Positions 53,223 to 63,916 of a DNA stretch of 64,000 nt are shown here, piece after piece. The stretch is from Coemansia sp. RSA 487 (taxonomy: Eukaryota; Kickxellomycota; Kickxellomycetes; Kickxellales; Kickxellaceae): contig JANBRJ010000050.1 of NCBI GenBank assembly GCA_027577595.1, positions 56,506 through 120,505 of the forward strand, given 5' to 3'. The number at the start of each line of letters is the position of its first letter. Position 1 is the first letter of the stretch. The notes under the pieces are model-generated. The model worked only from the letters and a program-made list of their open reading frames with translations. It was not told where the DNA came from and made no database searches. A program made the position numbers and the translations under genes.

Positions 53223-54968
53223 CTATGCGCAGGTTTCCTTGACAAAGGTCCACAGCTTGTCGATGGCGGCTGGAGGCAGGGCCGACAGATTGCACGAGTA
53301 CTTGCCAGCAGACCTGACGCGATCGACAGCCTGGGTGGTCATTGTCTGCGCGGAGTCGGGGTCCTGCTGGACACGCAGGGCGTGGAGCAACCGCAGAAAG
53401 GCAACGATCTGGCTCTCGTCCAACAAGGATGCGCGCTCGATTATGCGCTCGATGCGCCGGGCCAGGCGTGGCGATATTCGGAGTGCATCTGAGTCTGCAT
53501 CGTCGTCATCCCCGGTCTCTGCATGTTGGCGCTTGGGCGTCGGCATGTCATCAGCCTCACGCTTGGGTGGCTTTCGGCGCACGTCTGTGTCGTTGTATGG
53601 CGCTTCTTTCTTTACACCGCGTGTGCCGGCAGAGGATTCGACCGTCTGACCAAGGTGTCGCTGCCTCTCGCGCTCGCGTATAAAAACATCTCTGTTGGAT
53701 GCGGCAGGTGGCTGGGACGACGGCCCAGCGTCCGCGAGTGGAGCCGTTGCAGCACCAGGTGCCTTGGAAGCAAGCGCCTGCTTCTTGGGCACCCGCATGC
53801 TCGCAATGGCGCTGGCCATCGTGTGCTTTGGCTGCTCGGCACGTGCGTCGGATACATCTTCATGGGGTTGTTGTTGGTGGTGGTGTGGCGGTGAGTATGA
53901 TGATGTACGCGGCTCGCCTGTGGTGTGGCCAACCCCCATTGTGCGGCGCCTGGCATTTGGTAGTCCTGTTGTTGTTCCTGGCGAGTTGTCGTTGACATCG
54001 CTGAGCCGCCGCTTGATGATCCCCGGTCGCGAGGCGCCGATCGACGACGAGGACGTACCGCGTGATGTGGCTTTGGTGGAGTCTGGTGGCGACCGGCGGT
54101 GCCGTAACAGCCCGGCCGCGGGCCTCTCGGGCCTTGCTGAGCCGCCCACTTGCGCTGGACGCGGCTTGGGCGTTCGCATGAGTGCGGATTCCTTGGGTGC
54201 ATGCTTCTGCGCGGTCGTCAAGCGTACATCGCCGTCTGGTCTATTGCGCTGGCGTAACCTTGCATCGGCAGAGCCATCGTCCGAGTCTGACATATCGTCA
54301 GTCAAGCTGCTGTCCGACGACGATTCGGAGCCTGAGGACAGACGCGACGCCGAGTTTGAGTATGCCGAGTCCCTGGGCGGGCCCTTGCGTGCCTTGGTTG
54401 CGCGCGCGGGGATGGTCTTGCGCGAGAACGTGGTGGGCTTGTTGAACAGTGCCAGGAAGCCGGGGGTGGGGGCGGGCACAACAAACGAGTAGCGTTTCGT
54501 GTATGACTCGCCCTCGTGGAAGCTGAGGTCGTGGACGATCTTGTATGTGTCGGGGCTGTTGGCCAGATGCACAACAACCACGAGATCGAACTCGCCCCAC
54601 CCTTCCTCCTCGACGCGGAACGGCGCATGCGCAACAACTAGAATCCATTCATTCATTCATCCATTCATTGAAGCGCGGGTTGCAATTTGGCGTTTAGTAT
54701 AAGCTGAACCGAGTGGTTTTCTTAGCATAATCTTGTCTGCGCGGAGCTGTCTCCCAGGCTTACCTTTGTGTGGGTTGTCGAACGTCTCGTGCATGATGAA
54801 CTCGACCTTCTGGATGTACGGGAGCTGTGTAGTGCCTGCCACACGCGCCCGGCCTTCGTGCAGCGTACACGACCATGTCCGCAGGCTGTACTCTATGCCG
54901 CCAGACACTACTGTTCGCCCTGTCTCCCGGTGCTGTGTGTGGATCCCCAGCACAACCTCTGTCTCCAT
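53223..54968 (-). CDS. YEATS-domain protein with AF9/ENL-like C-terminal domain
   Basis: Two exons: 54764-54968 and 53223-54637; the AAAG|GTAAGC donor and TTCTAG acceptor restore NPHKVVAHAPFRVEEEGWGE. The product has 539 residues. The YEATS domain is at the N-terminus (about 1-115): HTRE-type start, VEFIMHETFDNPHKVV, EEEGWGEFDLVVVVHL and HDLSFHEGESYTKRYSF. The centre is long, disordered and Ser/Arg/Pro-rich. The C-terminus (about 450-539) is helical (LLDESQIVAFLRLLHAL) and ends CNLSALPPAAIDKLWTFVKE, which resembles the last helix of the AHD (ANC1-homology) domain of AF9/ENL as I remember it. YEATS domains read acylated histone lysines; Taf14, Yaf9 and Sas5 in yeast belong to chromatin and transcription complexes. 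The AF9-like architecture suggests an elongation or chromatin role. The orthologue class is not settled. Confidence 0.85.
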
Positions 54969-55304
54969 GTGTCTGGGCCTTCCTAGCGCTATGTGATGTT
55001 GAATATATTGTCTAGTGTGCAAATGTAATCTTCGTGCTGGCGAAGGAATAAAAAAAACAAAAAGGGAATGTAGAAAATGCAACTGCCACAACTAATTGGC
55101 CCCCAGCTCTTTTTGTTTAAAAAATAATGAGGTGGGTGAGATGTATGGAGGAGAAAGAGGGCGTGAGGGAGGGCAAAGGGAAAGCAGTGACTTTTTAGTA
55201 AATTAAAAAGCGCACAAAGACAAAGATCCAGTGGCAGAAATCCAGAAAATTCTCTGGAAAATAGCGTCCATTTTCCATGAACAATTGTGGAGCTCTTCAT
55301 TCAT
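54969..55304. other. Intergenic region between YEATS gene and third arrestin-like gene
   Basis: 336 bp. It holds the 5' region of the YEATS gene and the 3' end of the arrestin-like gene, both transcribed leftward. No other feature is seen. Confidence 0.4.
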
Positions 55305-56777
55305 TTATTCATTAACAGCTACTGTGTCTGCTAGCCGCACCGCCTGACCCTCCCACTCATGACTGGTGACGCCTAGTGCCCTTCTGCTGCTGTCTTCGTC
55401 GTCGTCGTCGTCGTCACTGCTTTCGCTTATCCGCACGCAGTCAGCGCTGTTGCTATCTGTTGCTATTGCAGAGTCACCATCATTGTCAGCGGCCTCTGCT
55501 CCGCTATAGCTGTCGTTGTCAGAGTACACTACTGTGCATTCAGACTGTGGATCGGCTACAGAGAGTGGCAGCGACGGTGGTGGCGACGGCGGCAACTGAA
55601 GCTGGTACTCTTCCTCGTCCAAACACACGTGCTGGAGCGGGATGGATCTGAGCAGTACGCGGTCGGCAAACGAGCTGATGTACGACGGAAGCTCCTCGCC
55701 GCTGCCAGCCCAGTCGTGCGGCATGATGTGCAGCGGCGTGAATAGACGCAGACTCGTGCCGCGGCCCGTGGCGTCGACCACCGCAACAACAAACGCAAGG
55801 CGGTGGCTGACAGTCACCGACCCGTGCTTCACATCGTACTGGATCTTCCCGTACGCCTTTGGGATCTTCAGCTCCATCTCAAACGCCATCTGATCGACAA
55901 TTGTCCCGCCGTACCACCCCTGGTGCTCGCTTCGCGTCTTTGGCCGCAGGTATGTGCTAGCTGCCACGCTTCCCGTGCTCTTCACCATCCCTCCGCATAC
56001 GCGACTTCGCGTGCGCTCCTCCAGCAGAAACCCCACCTTTGTCAGCTTGAAGCCCTTCTCCAGCGCACGCACCACGCCCTTGACACGCACCGGCCGTCCG
56101 TCACGCTGCACGCGGCTACACCCGAACGCACACATCTCGATTTGGTTGCGCCAGGTCGCCGTCACGTGGACCAGGTCGTTGGCAAGCGATTCCCACACGG
56201 GTCCGTAGTACGGGATGCGCTTCACAGCGATCGGTTGCACCGCCGTCCGCTGCGCGGCACCCAGCGCGCCCTCTGTCTCCAGGATGGCACGCACCTCGTA
56301 AGACACTTGCTTGTGCTCGGTGTACATTGTCTCGCACACGCTTCCCGGCACCAGCAGCTGGAAGAAGAACTCGTAGCTTCCCTTGCTCCACATTCTTTTG
56401 GCGGCGTTGCTTGGCTCTGTGTACAGAATGTCGCTCAGCACCACCGTCTTTTCGTTGCAGCGTCTGGTTGCTCGTTTTATTGGTAGCCAGCGGTTACCTA
56501 CATGCTGAATTGGCGCTGAAGGGTGAAAAGCAGCTATTATATTAGTGGATTCCTGGCAAGCATCAATGCGCATGGGCTACATGTTGCATTTTTTACTTCT
56601 GTGCTGGTTATACGTACATTGCTCTGTTTGGAACACAACCTTGAGGAGCTTCACAGCTGTTGTTGCGCGGATGTTGACAATCACTCGGCCGTTGAGCAAG
56701 AACCCTGGCGACTCGGCCGGCGTGCCCTGGAGTACAACATCCCCGAGTGTAAACAGCCGTATGCTTGGCGGAATCAT
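55305..56777 (-). CDS. Arrestin-like protein with acidic C-terminal tail
   Basis: Two exons: 56618-56777 (start MIPPSIRLFTLGDVVLQGTP, GTACGT donor) and 55305-56515 (after a CTTCAG acceptor), in phase, giving 456 residues. Arrestin-fold strands are visible: LLNGRVIVNIRATTAVKLLK, YEFFFQLLVPGSVCETMYTE, VSYEVRAILETEG and, in the second lobe, VRVKGVVRALEKGFKLTKVG and SVTVSHRLAFVVAVVDATG. The tail (about 360-456) is acidic with a run of eight codons alternating GAC/GAT (SSDDDDDDED). The tail includes proline stretches but no PPxY. The paralogue at 48215 has PPSY, so this one may use other ligase contacts. It lies next to, and in tandem with, the YEATS gene. Confidence 0.82.
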
Positions 56778-57990
56778 CAGCGGGGGGAGGTTGTTCCCTT
56801 TTGTTTGCTGTTGTACAATATGAAATTATATAATCAATACGAAAAATGGTAAACTTTTGGTGACAAAGTACTGTATATTAAAAACGAAAAAGAAGCAGAG
56901 AATAGCAAGTAACTGCAATTCCTGGTGGGCAAAAAGACAATAGTTCTTGTTAGTGACTTTGCAAAAGCGTCTAGCCAAAAAGTTATTATCTTCATCTCTC
57001 CCCTCTTAGCTTGGACTGGGCATCTTTTATTTATAAGTCCTTTTTTCATTGCCATTAGGAAAGCCATCCAATGATGCAAGGTAGCAAAAAAAAAAAGACA
57101 TGATAAAATGAAGCCTGTAAATGGTTTGGTCACTCTTCACTCGCTACTTTTGTTCTTTCTGAAGCCGACGAACATTTTAATATCCTTTGAACATCATTCA
57201 TTTGTGAATGAGAAAAAGAACAACTGACTTTGTGTGGTTGGTGTGGCGATTATCAATGTCGATAACTAAATGGGCAAAAGTGTCCCTTTTTCTTTTGTCA
57301 CTTTAAACGTTTTGCACATCACGTATATGGTTCCAGAACTTTGTTTGGCCGATCCTTCCCAGCTGCTTTTTGTTCATTTTAGAGAAAGTTCTGGTGTTGG
57401 TGGGCTGTAATTCTCTATAAAAAAAAGCATAGGCAGGAACGTTTTTTTCGGCTGTGTTGATCCCAATGGACACGGCCTGGATTTTGATGTTTGAAAAAAA
57501 AGCTCCCAGACACATCACCTTAATTAAAGTTGAATACGTCACCTACACGATTTAAACGGGGAAATAGCCGCTTCGGTTGACTAGTGAAGGTATTTAGAGA
57601 CGGCTTGTTTTGTCAGTTGTGCACTCCCACTCCCTGGACAACCCACCCGATATTTATGCAGCTTTTAGCCAGCTAGCAAAGTCACATGGATTGTCTGTGG
57701 ATTTGGAAGTGTAATTCCAGGACGCCGGAGAATTTCAAGATGTAATGTGTGCAGAAAGAAAGCAGCGGATCAGCTTTATCCGTTGCACAAGTAGCTTTTT
57801 TTCATTGAAGCGATATTTTTTCTCCAATCCAAAAGCGCCTTTCGTCATCGCGTATAAAGGCAGCATCAGCTTCCGTTTCTTATCGGCTGTGCTTGTGCTT
57901 CCTTTCCAGGTGTAGTCTTTCTATTTCTCAGTTCTACTTTGCAAAACAATATTAGCACTTGTATTTAAATCGTAACATTACTGCCTAGCG
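56778..57990. other. Long intergenic region upstream of guanine deaminase gene
   Basis: 1213 bp between divergent starts (leftward arrestin-like gene, rightward guanine deaminase). A TATAAAGG box lies at 57853-57860. Short frames show no domain. Confidence 0.45.
57853..57860 (+). promoter_or_regulatory. TATA box of the guanine deaminase gene
   Basis: TATAAAGG on the plus strand 138 bp upstream of the ATG, followed by a pyrimidine-rich stretch. Confidence 0.5.
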
Positions 57991-59433
57991 ATGGAATCAA
58001 CGCAAAACTACCTGGTCTTCTTTGGGTGCCTGGTCGACACACCGGCGCTGGACCAGCTGCGTATCGAGCCCAGAGGCGTGCTGGGCGTGGACCGGCGCAC
58101 GGGGCAGATAATCGGCAGAGACGCGCACAGCGGCGTGGACTCTGCGGTGGAGTACGTGCGCGCATGGACGGGCGACGTGTCGGTGAAGGGAGAGGACGTC
58201 GAGAAGGTGTCGCTCTCGGGAGGCCAGTTTCTGATGCCAGGGCTCATTGACACGCACACGCACGCGCCGCAGGCGACATTCATGGGGCTAGGGCACGATC
58301 TGCCGCTGATGGAGTGGCTGGAGACATACACGTTCAAGTACGAGAGCAAATTCAGCGACACGCAATGGGCGCGCCAGATGTACCAGGCGGCCGTCAGCCG
58401 CGTCGTCCGCAACGGCGTGACGTTTGCTGCGTACTACGGCACCATCCACCTGGAGGCAACGTGCGTGCTGGCTGACGTTATCCGCGGCATCGGCCAGCGC
58501 GCGTATGTCGGCAAGGTGTGCATGGATGCCAACTCGCCCGACTACTACGTGCAGACCACCACCACCACGCTCGACGACACGCGGGAGTTTGTGGCGCGCA
58601 TCCAGGCTGCCGACGACCAGGGATGTGGCGGTCTGCCGCTGGTCAGCCCGATCGTTACGCCGCGCTTCGTGCCGTCGTGCTCTGGCGCGTGCCTGCAGGG
58701 GCTGGGCGACCTTGCACGTGCGCACGACCTCCCTGTGCAGTCGCACCTGTGCGAGAACCCGGCGGAGGTAGCGTTTGCCAAGGCGTGCTTCCCGGGCAGC
58801 ACCAGCTACGCGGCGATCTACAACAAATACGGGCTGCTCAAGCCAGGCTCTATCATGGCGCACTGCGTGCACATGTCGGACGAGGATGTCGAGCTTGTCG
58901 GCGCCACGGGGTCGGGCGTCAGCCACTGCCCGAACTCAAACTTTGCACTGACCAGCGGCATCGCCGATGTGCGTCGCCTCATAGCGCGCGGAATCCCCGT
59001 GGGGCTCGGTACCGATGTTGGTGGCGGCTACTCGCCGTCCATCATCGATGCCATGCGCATGGCGGCTGCCGCAAACCGCGCGCTGCTTGCGATGAAGCGC
59101 GACCGCGGCGACGCCCTCGAGGGCAGGGCCGCTGTGCCACTTGAGTTCTCCGAGGTGCTGTTCCTGGCCACAATGGGTGGCGCGCGCGTCATGCGCATGC
59201 ACCATCTCCTGGGGTCGCTGGACCCTGGCAAGCTGCTTGACGCTGTCGTTGTCGACCTCGACGTCCAGAACTCGCCGGTCCCCGCCACCTCCACCACTCC
59301 TGCGATTGGCGAGCGCGGCGAGGGCTCCGCCGACGCCTGGCGTCTGCGCATCGAGCAGTTTGTCTTCCTTGCCGACGACCGCAACATCTCGCGCGTCTAC
59401 GTCGATGGCAAGCTCATCCATTCTCTTGTCTAG
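57991..59433 (+). CDS. GUD1: Guanine deaminase
   Basis: Single exon, 480 residues, typical for the family. Amidohydrolase motifs are present: PGLIDTHTHAPQ (metal ligands H89 and H91), TPRFVPSCS, QSHLCEN (third His ligand), MAHCVHMSDEDVEL and GLGTDVGGG (catalytic/metal Asp). It converts guanine to xanthine and ammonia in purine salvage and nitrogen recovery. Base composition is richer in GC than its neighbours, with strong C/G third-position use, consistent with a highly expressed gene, although transfer cannot be excluded. The stop is only 81 bp from the converging SGD1 stop. Confidence 0.95.
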   Translation: MESTQNYLVFFGCLVDTPALDQLRIEPRGVLGVDRRTGQIIGRDAHSGVDSAVEYVRAWTGDVSVKGEDVEKVSLSGGQFLMPGLIDTHTHAPQATFMGLGHDLPLMEWLETYTFKYESKFSDTQWARQMYQAAVSRVVRNGVTFAAYYGTIHLEATCVLADVIRGIGQRAYVGKVCMDANSPDYYVQTTTTTLDDTREFVARIQAADDQGCGGLPLVSPIVTPRFVPSCSGACLQGLGDLARAHDLPVQSHLCENPAEVAFAKACFPGSTSYAAIYNKYGLLKPGSIMAHCVHMSDEDVELVGATGSGVSHCPNSNFALTSGIADVRRLIARGIPVGLGTDVGGGYSPSIIDAMRMAAAANRALLAMKRDRGDALEGRAAVPLEFSEVLFLATMGGARVMRMHHLLGSLDPGKLLDAVVVDLDVQNSPVPATSTTPAIGERGEGSADAWRLRIEQFVFLADDRNISRVYVDGKLIHSLV

Positions 59434-59513
59434 CAAAACCGCTGCACATACCTGGATTCTTTATCGATGATTTGTATTTTTTTCTTTTCTCTACTTATTC
59501 AATGTCTATCTCA

Positions 59514-62309
59514 CTAAAACATGTCATAGCCGCTGCTTGGCTCCACACTGTGGAACACCTTCTTCGCTACTCTGCATCCCCACTTGAGCACTGGCAGCTC
59601 ATCCTCGCTGACGATCTCGCACTTCTTGACAAAGTGGTGGAAGAACAGCAGCATTCCCTGGCACATTGTCGCGTTGGCTGTGGCCTTCTGGAACACCGAA
59701 ACGAGGGCCTGTGCGTCCTGCGGTGTGCGCTTCTTGTGCTGCAAGAACAGCGTCGAGAACAGAACTTGGAAGAACGTCCTCGCCTGCTGCCGCACGCTGG
59801 CAAATGTCACTGTCTTCAGAACCAGCAGCGACAGCGCCTGCTTGTCGATAAGCCACGCATAGAGCTTGGCTGTATTGACGATCCGCCGCAGTGGTACTGC
59901 TGCTTCCGCGCCTTCGGCCTCATCCTGCCCGATCCGCCCCAGCCCACCGACGTCTACCTCTCCCAGCTCGCGCAGAAAGTCCCACAGCGCGTATTGCAGC
60001 GTGTGCGCATACGAGCTGTGGTGGCTGCACAGCCTGAATGCCACCAGCGCATAGTATGGGTTGTACGCCTGCTCCTGTCCGCAGCAGTGCAGCACCACAC
60101 GCACCACCTCGCGTGTCTGCGTCTTCTTGAGGTTCAGCTTCAGCAGCCGATCAAATGCGTCCGCGTAGTCGTCGCTGCTCAACAGAGTCACAAAAATGCT
60201 GCGCCGGACATCTGTGTTCATGTGCTGAGACCGCGCAAGCTGCAACAACCTGTCCATCTCCAGGTTTCCATCGCCAGCACCCGTTCCTTGTGCACCGCTG
60301 CTGCCTCCAGCTGCCTCTCTGGCTGCGCCGCTGTTTCCGTCACCAGTGTGCTGATTGCCCACCCACGAAGCACCAACCAGCCACCACTTGCCCTTGGTAT
60401 CGATATCGCGGATATCTTGGAGCCCAATGTTGATCGGCTCCACTGCGCCAACAGACCGCCGCTTGTCCATGTTGCCCAGCAGTCGCTTGAGCTTTGCTAC
60501 ATTGTCTGCATTTTGCGACATTGCATTGCGCATGCGGTTGTCCTTGAGATTCATAAGGTTCTCCACCATGAACTGGCACCGCACAGACAGCTTATTTGCG
60601 CCCCGTGCATTCACTTCGTCGTTGACATGCTGCACTATCTCCTTCAGCGCCAGCGGATCATCCTTGCGTAGCTGAACACCTGAAATGCGGATGATCTTGA
60701 GCAGAATCTCTGCTGTGAACTCGTTAATGTCCTTGGTGCACAGCCGGATCACATCGTACACGAGCTGGCACGAAATGACCTGGAAGTTGTACAGCTCGGC
60801 AACGAAAACGCCAAGATTCTGGCATTGCTTCCCACTCGTCAGCTCGTCATCATTGTCTCCTTCGTCATCTTTGTCGTCTGTGGCCTTAAATTCAGCCAGG
60901 CCTTTATCAAAGAATTGCTCAAACTGCTCCATCATCGTCTGCACAAGATGGGCCACCGGATCCAGCCCAACCGCACGATAGACAGCACCCACAAGGGCCG
61001 CATTCACGTACAAGAACGTGTCGAGCATGTTGCTCCGCGACTGAATCGATTGCAAGAGGATGCCCGTGAGGACATTGGTGACGTGGTGCCGCGGGTACTT
61101 TGTATACAGTGCTTCGGTTTGCACAACAATGCTCTCGATGTTGGTTTCGCTGAGTCGGTTAAGCTGTCCCTGGAGCACCTTGCGGATTGCTATGACCCGC
61201 TCGTCCTCGGCCTCGGCCTGTTGTCTACGCAGACTGGGTGGAATATATCTGCCGACCTTTGATTCGACATCCTTGACTGCATTCGTGGTCATGGCTGGAG
61301 AAACAGCGTTTGCTAGCTTATTAAGATCGCTCTCATCCTCAGGGACTTCCTCTTCTGAGCTGTTGTTGTTATCGCTAGCATCGTCGTTTTCGCTATCAGT
61401 GCCATAATCGTCTGCAAGAAGCTCGGGGTTTATGTCAATGCCTTGCTCTTTATACATTTCGGCTATGTCGCTGTCCTCGGCTTCAGATCCGCTGCCATCA
61501 TCATCCATCTCAAGATTGTTCAGGCCGAACGCATCGTCGGAGTCAGAGTCATCCTCACCCTCGCTATCGATGCTCTCTACGTCATCCTCTTCTTCGCTTG
61601 AAGTGCTCTGTTCAGGTTCATCCAATTCTTCGGCACCTTTGCTTTTACGTTCAGCAGTCGCAGCTGGCTCCGGGTCCTTGTCGTTGCCGCGCAGGCTCTT
61701 GGAGCCATGCGAAATTCCTTCTAGCAGATCGCCCAGCCCCTCGGCATAGAACGCATTCTCAAGCTTGGACGTTGCCTTCATACCAAGGTTGCGCTCCAAG
61801 CGGCGCAACTCCCTCTCTTCAAGATCCGCCGCTGCTGTGCTCGTGGCGATCCCCGCCTCTTTGTCGACATTCTCGATCAGATTCGAGTCCCTGAGCAGCT
61901 GGTACATGCTGGTGTTGCGCTTCGCAAACTTTGCAAGCCGTGCACGCTCGTCAATTTTCTCTGCTCCTGCGGTCGGCTTCTTGAGCTCAGGTGCTTTCTT
62001 CACTGCCTTTGCCTGCTGGGTAGTGCCACCACCGTTCTTCTTGTTAGAATCATTCTTTTTGGCCTCCCTCAAATTGTCAGAAACTCCGTGCTTGCGTTGG
62101 TGAAAATCGCTCCTCCGCTGCTTTTTGTCTTCACGCGCTTGCTTGCGTGCCTGCTTGCGAGTTTTGATGTTGTTTTTGAACCGCTTTTTGAACCGCCCGT
62201 CGTCCTCAGCAACGGCTGGCGCTCCTGTTTTGCTGTTCTTGCCTTCTATTTGATGGGCTAATTTTGTCGGAAGCGCCGTGTTTTCTTGGTACCTGCGTTT
62301 CGATGGCAT
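59514..62309 (-). CDS. SGD1: Nucleolar MIF4G/MA3 protein Sgd1/NOM1
   Basis: Single exon, 931 residues. The N-terminus (about 1-150) is very basic (KKRFKNNIKTRKQARKQARE) and followed by a long acidic Ser/Asp/Glu-rich stretch (200-340). The MIF4G domain starts at about 353 (VGRYIPPSLRRQQAEAEDER, then IRKVLQGQLNRLSETNIESI). The MA3 domain lies at about 693-800 (DVRRSIFVTLLSSDDYADAF, LKKTQTREVVRVVLHCCGQE). This is the order in Sgd1 (yeast) and NOM1 (human), nucleolar proteins acting in 40S ribosome assembly with eIF4A-like helicases. The tail VAKKVFHSVEPSSGYDMF is conserved in type. It starts near an AT-rich segment. Confidence 0.93.
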   Translation of the reverse strand: MPSKRRYQENTALPTKLAHQIEGKNSKTGAPAVAEDDGRFKKRFKNNIKTRKQARKQAREDKKQRRSDFHQRKHGVSDNLREAKKNDSNKKNGGGTTQQAKAVKKAPELKKPTAGAEKIDERARLAKFAKRNTSMYQLLRDSNLIENVDKEAGIATSTAAADLEERELRRLERNLGMKATSKLENAFYAEGLGDLLEGISHGSKSLRGNDKDPEPAATAERKSKGAEELDEPEQSTSSEEEDDVESIDSEGEDDSDSDDAFGLNNLEMDDDGSGSEAEDSDIAEMYKEQGIDINPELLADDYGTDSENDDASDNNNSSEEEVPEDESDLNKLANAVSPAMTTNAVKDVESKVGRYIPPSLRRQQAEAEDERVIAIRKVLQGQLNRLSETNIESIVVQTEALYTKYPRHHVTNVLTGILLQSIQSRSNMLDTFLYVNAALVGAVYRAVGLDPVAHLVQTMMEQFEQFFDKGLAEFKATDDKDDEGDNDDELTSGKQCQNLGVFVAELYNFQVISCQLVYDVIRLCTKDINEFTAEILLKIIRISGVQLRKDDPLALKEIVQHVNDEVNARGANKLSVRCQFMVENLMNLKDNRMRNAMSQNADNVAKLKRLLGNMDKRRSVGAVEPINIGLQDIRDIDTKGKWWLVGASWVGNQHTGDGNSGAAREAAGGSSGAQGTGAGDGNLEMDRLLQLARSQHMNTDVRRSIFVTLLSSDDYADAFDRLLKLNLKKTQTREVVRVVLHCCGQEQAYNPYYALVAFRLCSHHSSYAHTLQYALWDFLRELGEVDVGGLGRIGQDEAEGAEAAVPLRRIVNTAKLYAWLIDKQALSLLVLKTVTFASVRQQARTFFQVLFSTLFLQHKKRTPQDAQALVSVFQKATANATMCQGMLLFFHHFVKKCEIVSEDELPVLKWGCRVAKKVFHSVEPSSGYDMF

Positions 62310-62568
62310 ATTTCACAAAAGTATGTATAAGCAAAAATAAAAAGGACAAGGAGGCAAAGAGCGCCAGCTGCCCAGTGGCTGAAAGCGTGAATTTGTGTTT
62401 GAGAGTAGCACCAACTTTTTTTTTTAAAAATGCACAATTATGCTGATCAGCCAATCGGGCCTGATCGTCGAATTTAATCACAATATACACTCTTGCAAAT
62501 ATAACTGGTTTATCCCACCTATATCCACCCATCCTAGAGTATTAATAGTTGCTTCAATTACCTACACT

Positions 62569-62607
<39 letters not shown>

Positions 62608-63175
62608 AAATAATGTCAGCTATTCTGATATAGAGCAAACAGGGACAAACATATTGTCAATTTAAATGTAAAAACATGTGCTCTCAGATAGTACTCCTTT
62701 TGGTGTTTTGCACTTGTGGAATCTGGGATATTATTGTATGAATTCCCAAACTATCATTGCAATAGGCCATATATTTCCAAGCAATACGCTCATGTAGCTT
62801 TTAAACCTTTTATTTTGCATCTAGCAAAGCAAACGCTGGGAATTCACTTGATACTAGATTAATTACATCTACATTTATGCCAATCTATTGTTCACATACC
62901 ATGGAGACAAAATTACTAATACTTCTGTTTATTTGATGGAAAATGTGCGAAAGTGCAAAACCTATTATCTTCTAAAATACATTCCATAAACATAAACGTA
63001 AGTATTGTTACGCTAGTGTGTTGTCGTATGCAAGGCTCACCCATTGTCACGGGTTTGCACAGCAACTAAATGTTAACACTGCAGTAGTGCATTACATGTA
63101 ACAGCTCTTTGTTACATATAAGTACAGCATTTTGCATGGTCATTGCCTTTCAGAAAAATGGGGGCTTTTTTCTTT
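62310..63175. other. AT-rich intergenic region with (AT)n tract
   Basis: About 870 bp. An (AT)16 microsatellite spans 62571-62602. No convincing gene was found. Confidence 0.45.
62571..62602. repeat. (AT)n dinucleotide microsatellite
   Basis: About sixteen AT units in tandem, upstream of SGD1 in AT-rich non-coding DNA. Confidence 0.9.
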
Positions 63176-63262
63176 TATCTAGTTTTAAAGAAAGCTGGAT
63201 ATTTATAAGTTACCCTGTGTTATTTTATCCTGGGTCCATAGTAAATCTATCACAAGCATCCT
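63176..63262 (+). repeat. Inverted repeat, left arm
   Basis: Contains TGTTATTTTATCCTGGGTCC and on through ATAGTAAATC. It matches, in reverse complement, 63917-64000, at roughly three in four positions over about 85 bp and much higher in the core of 40 bp. Confidence 0.75.
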
Positions 63263-63916
63263 TGTATATTCAAACTGTTTTCCATTCAGGCAGCTTGATT
63301 ATATGTGCCATATATGGTTTATTTCTCTTTACTCATGCCATACGGCTCGGTTCACACCAGTCGATTCTCACAGTAGAATCATGTTCTATTCCGTTCTGAC
63401 AAAGGGATTTATGAGTATCATAAGGTACGGGACCGTTATCTTTTATGCAGTATTTTTTGGTATTTGTGTTTATACCAGCCCTAATAAAGAGTCTCGATAT
63501 CTTGGCAGTCTTACTGATTGTCACTGGTATCGACTTTTTGGTGTAAGTAGTACCCACGCTATTTACACCTGCATTTGGTTTAGTGCATTCAATCGTAAGG
63601 TTTATATTATTGGTACGCGTTGGTTTCTTCATTAGTAAAATAAATGATAATCCGACTGTTTATGCAAGCAAAGTTAAATAATATGGTGTGGATATTCGAA
63701 AGGTTTGTTGTACGTAAATATGTGGGCGCTTTCCAAAGGTTTATATATCATCTATGCAAGCTACAAAAAGCCCAAGCTTGCAGTGTAATGTGTTCTTTTT
63801 CTTTTTAAAATCGAAGACAGCTTTGTAGCAACTACCAATGCAATTGTTTAATTTTTTTTAAAATCCGGGCAATATGTTTACAGTCATGACATTGCTCTTT
63901 CCGATAATAGAAAGGC
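63263..63916. other. Spacer between the terminal inverted-repeat arms
   Basis: About 650 bp, AT-rich. Two overlapping frames, 63303-63635 on plus and 63333-63632 on minus, are open but match no family I recognise. It may be the internal part of a small transposable element or of two inverted copies of a larger one. Confidence 0.3.

Noticed and set aside
54645-54675. TTCA/TGAA microsatellite taken as a coding repeat
   Set aside because: It lies in the intron of the YEATS gene, directly before the acceptor.
57303-57542. Minus-strand frame in the guanine deaminase upstream region
   Set aside because: It is short, has no domain, sits in AT-rich sequence and lacks splice-linked extensions.
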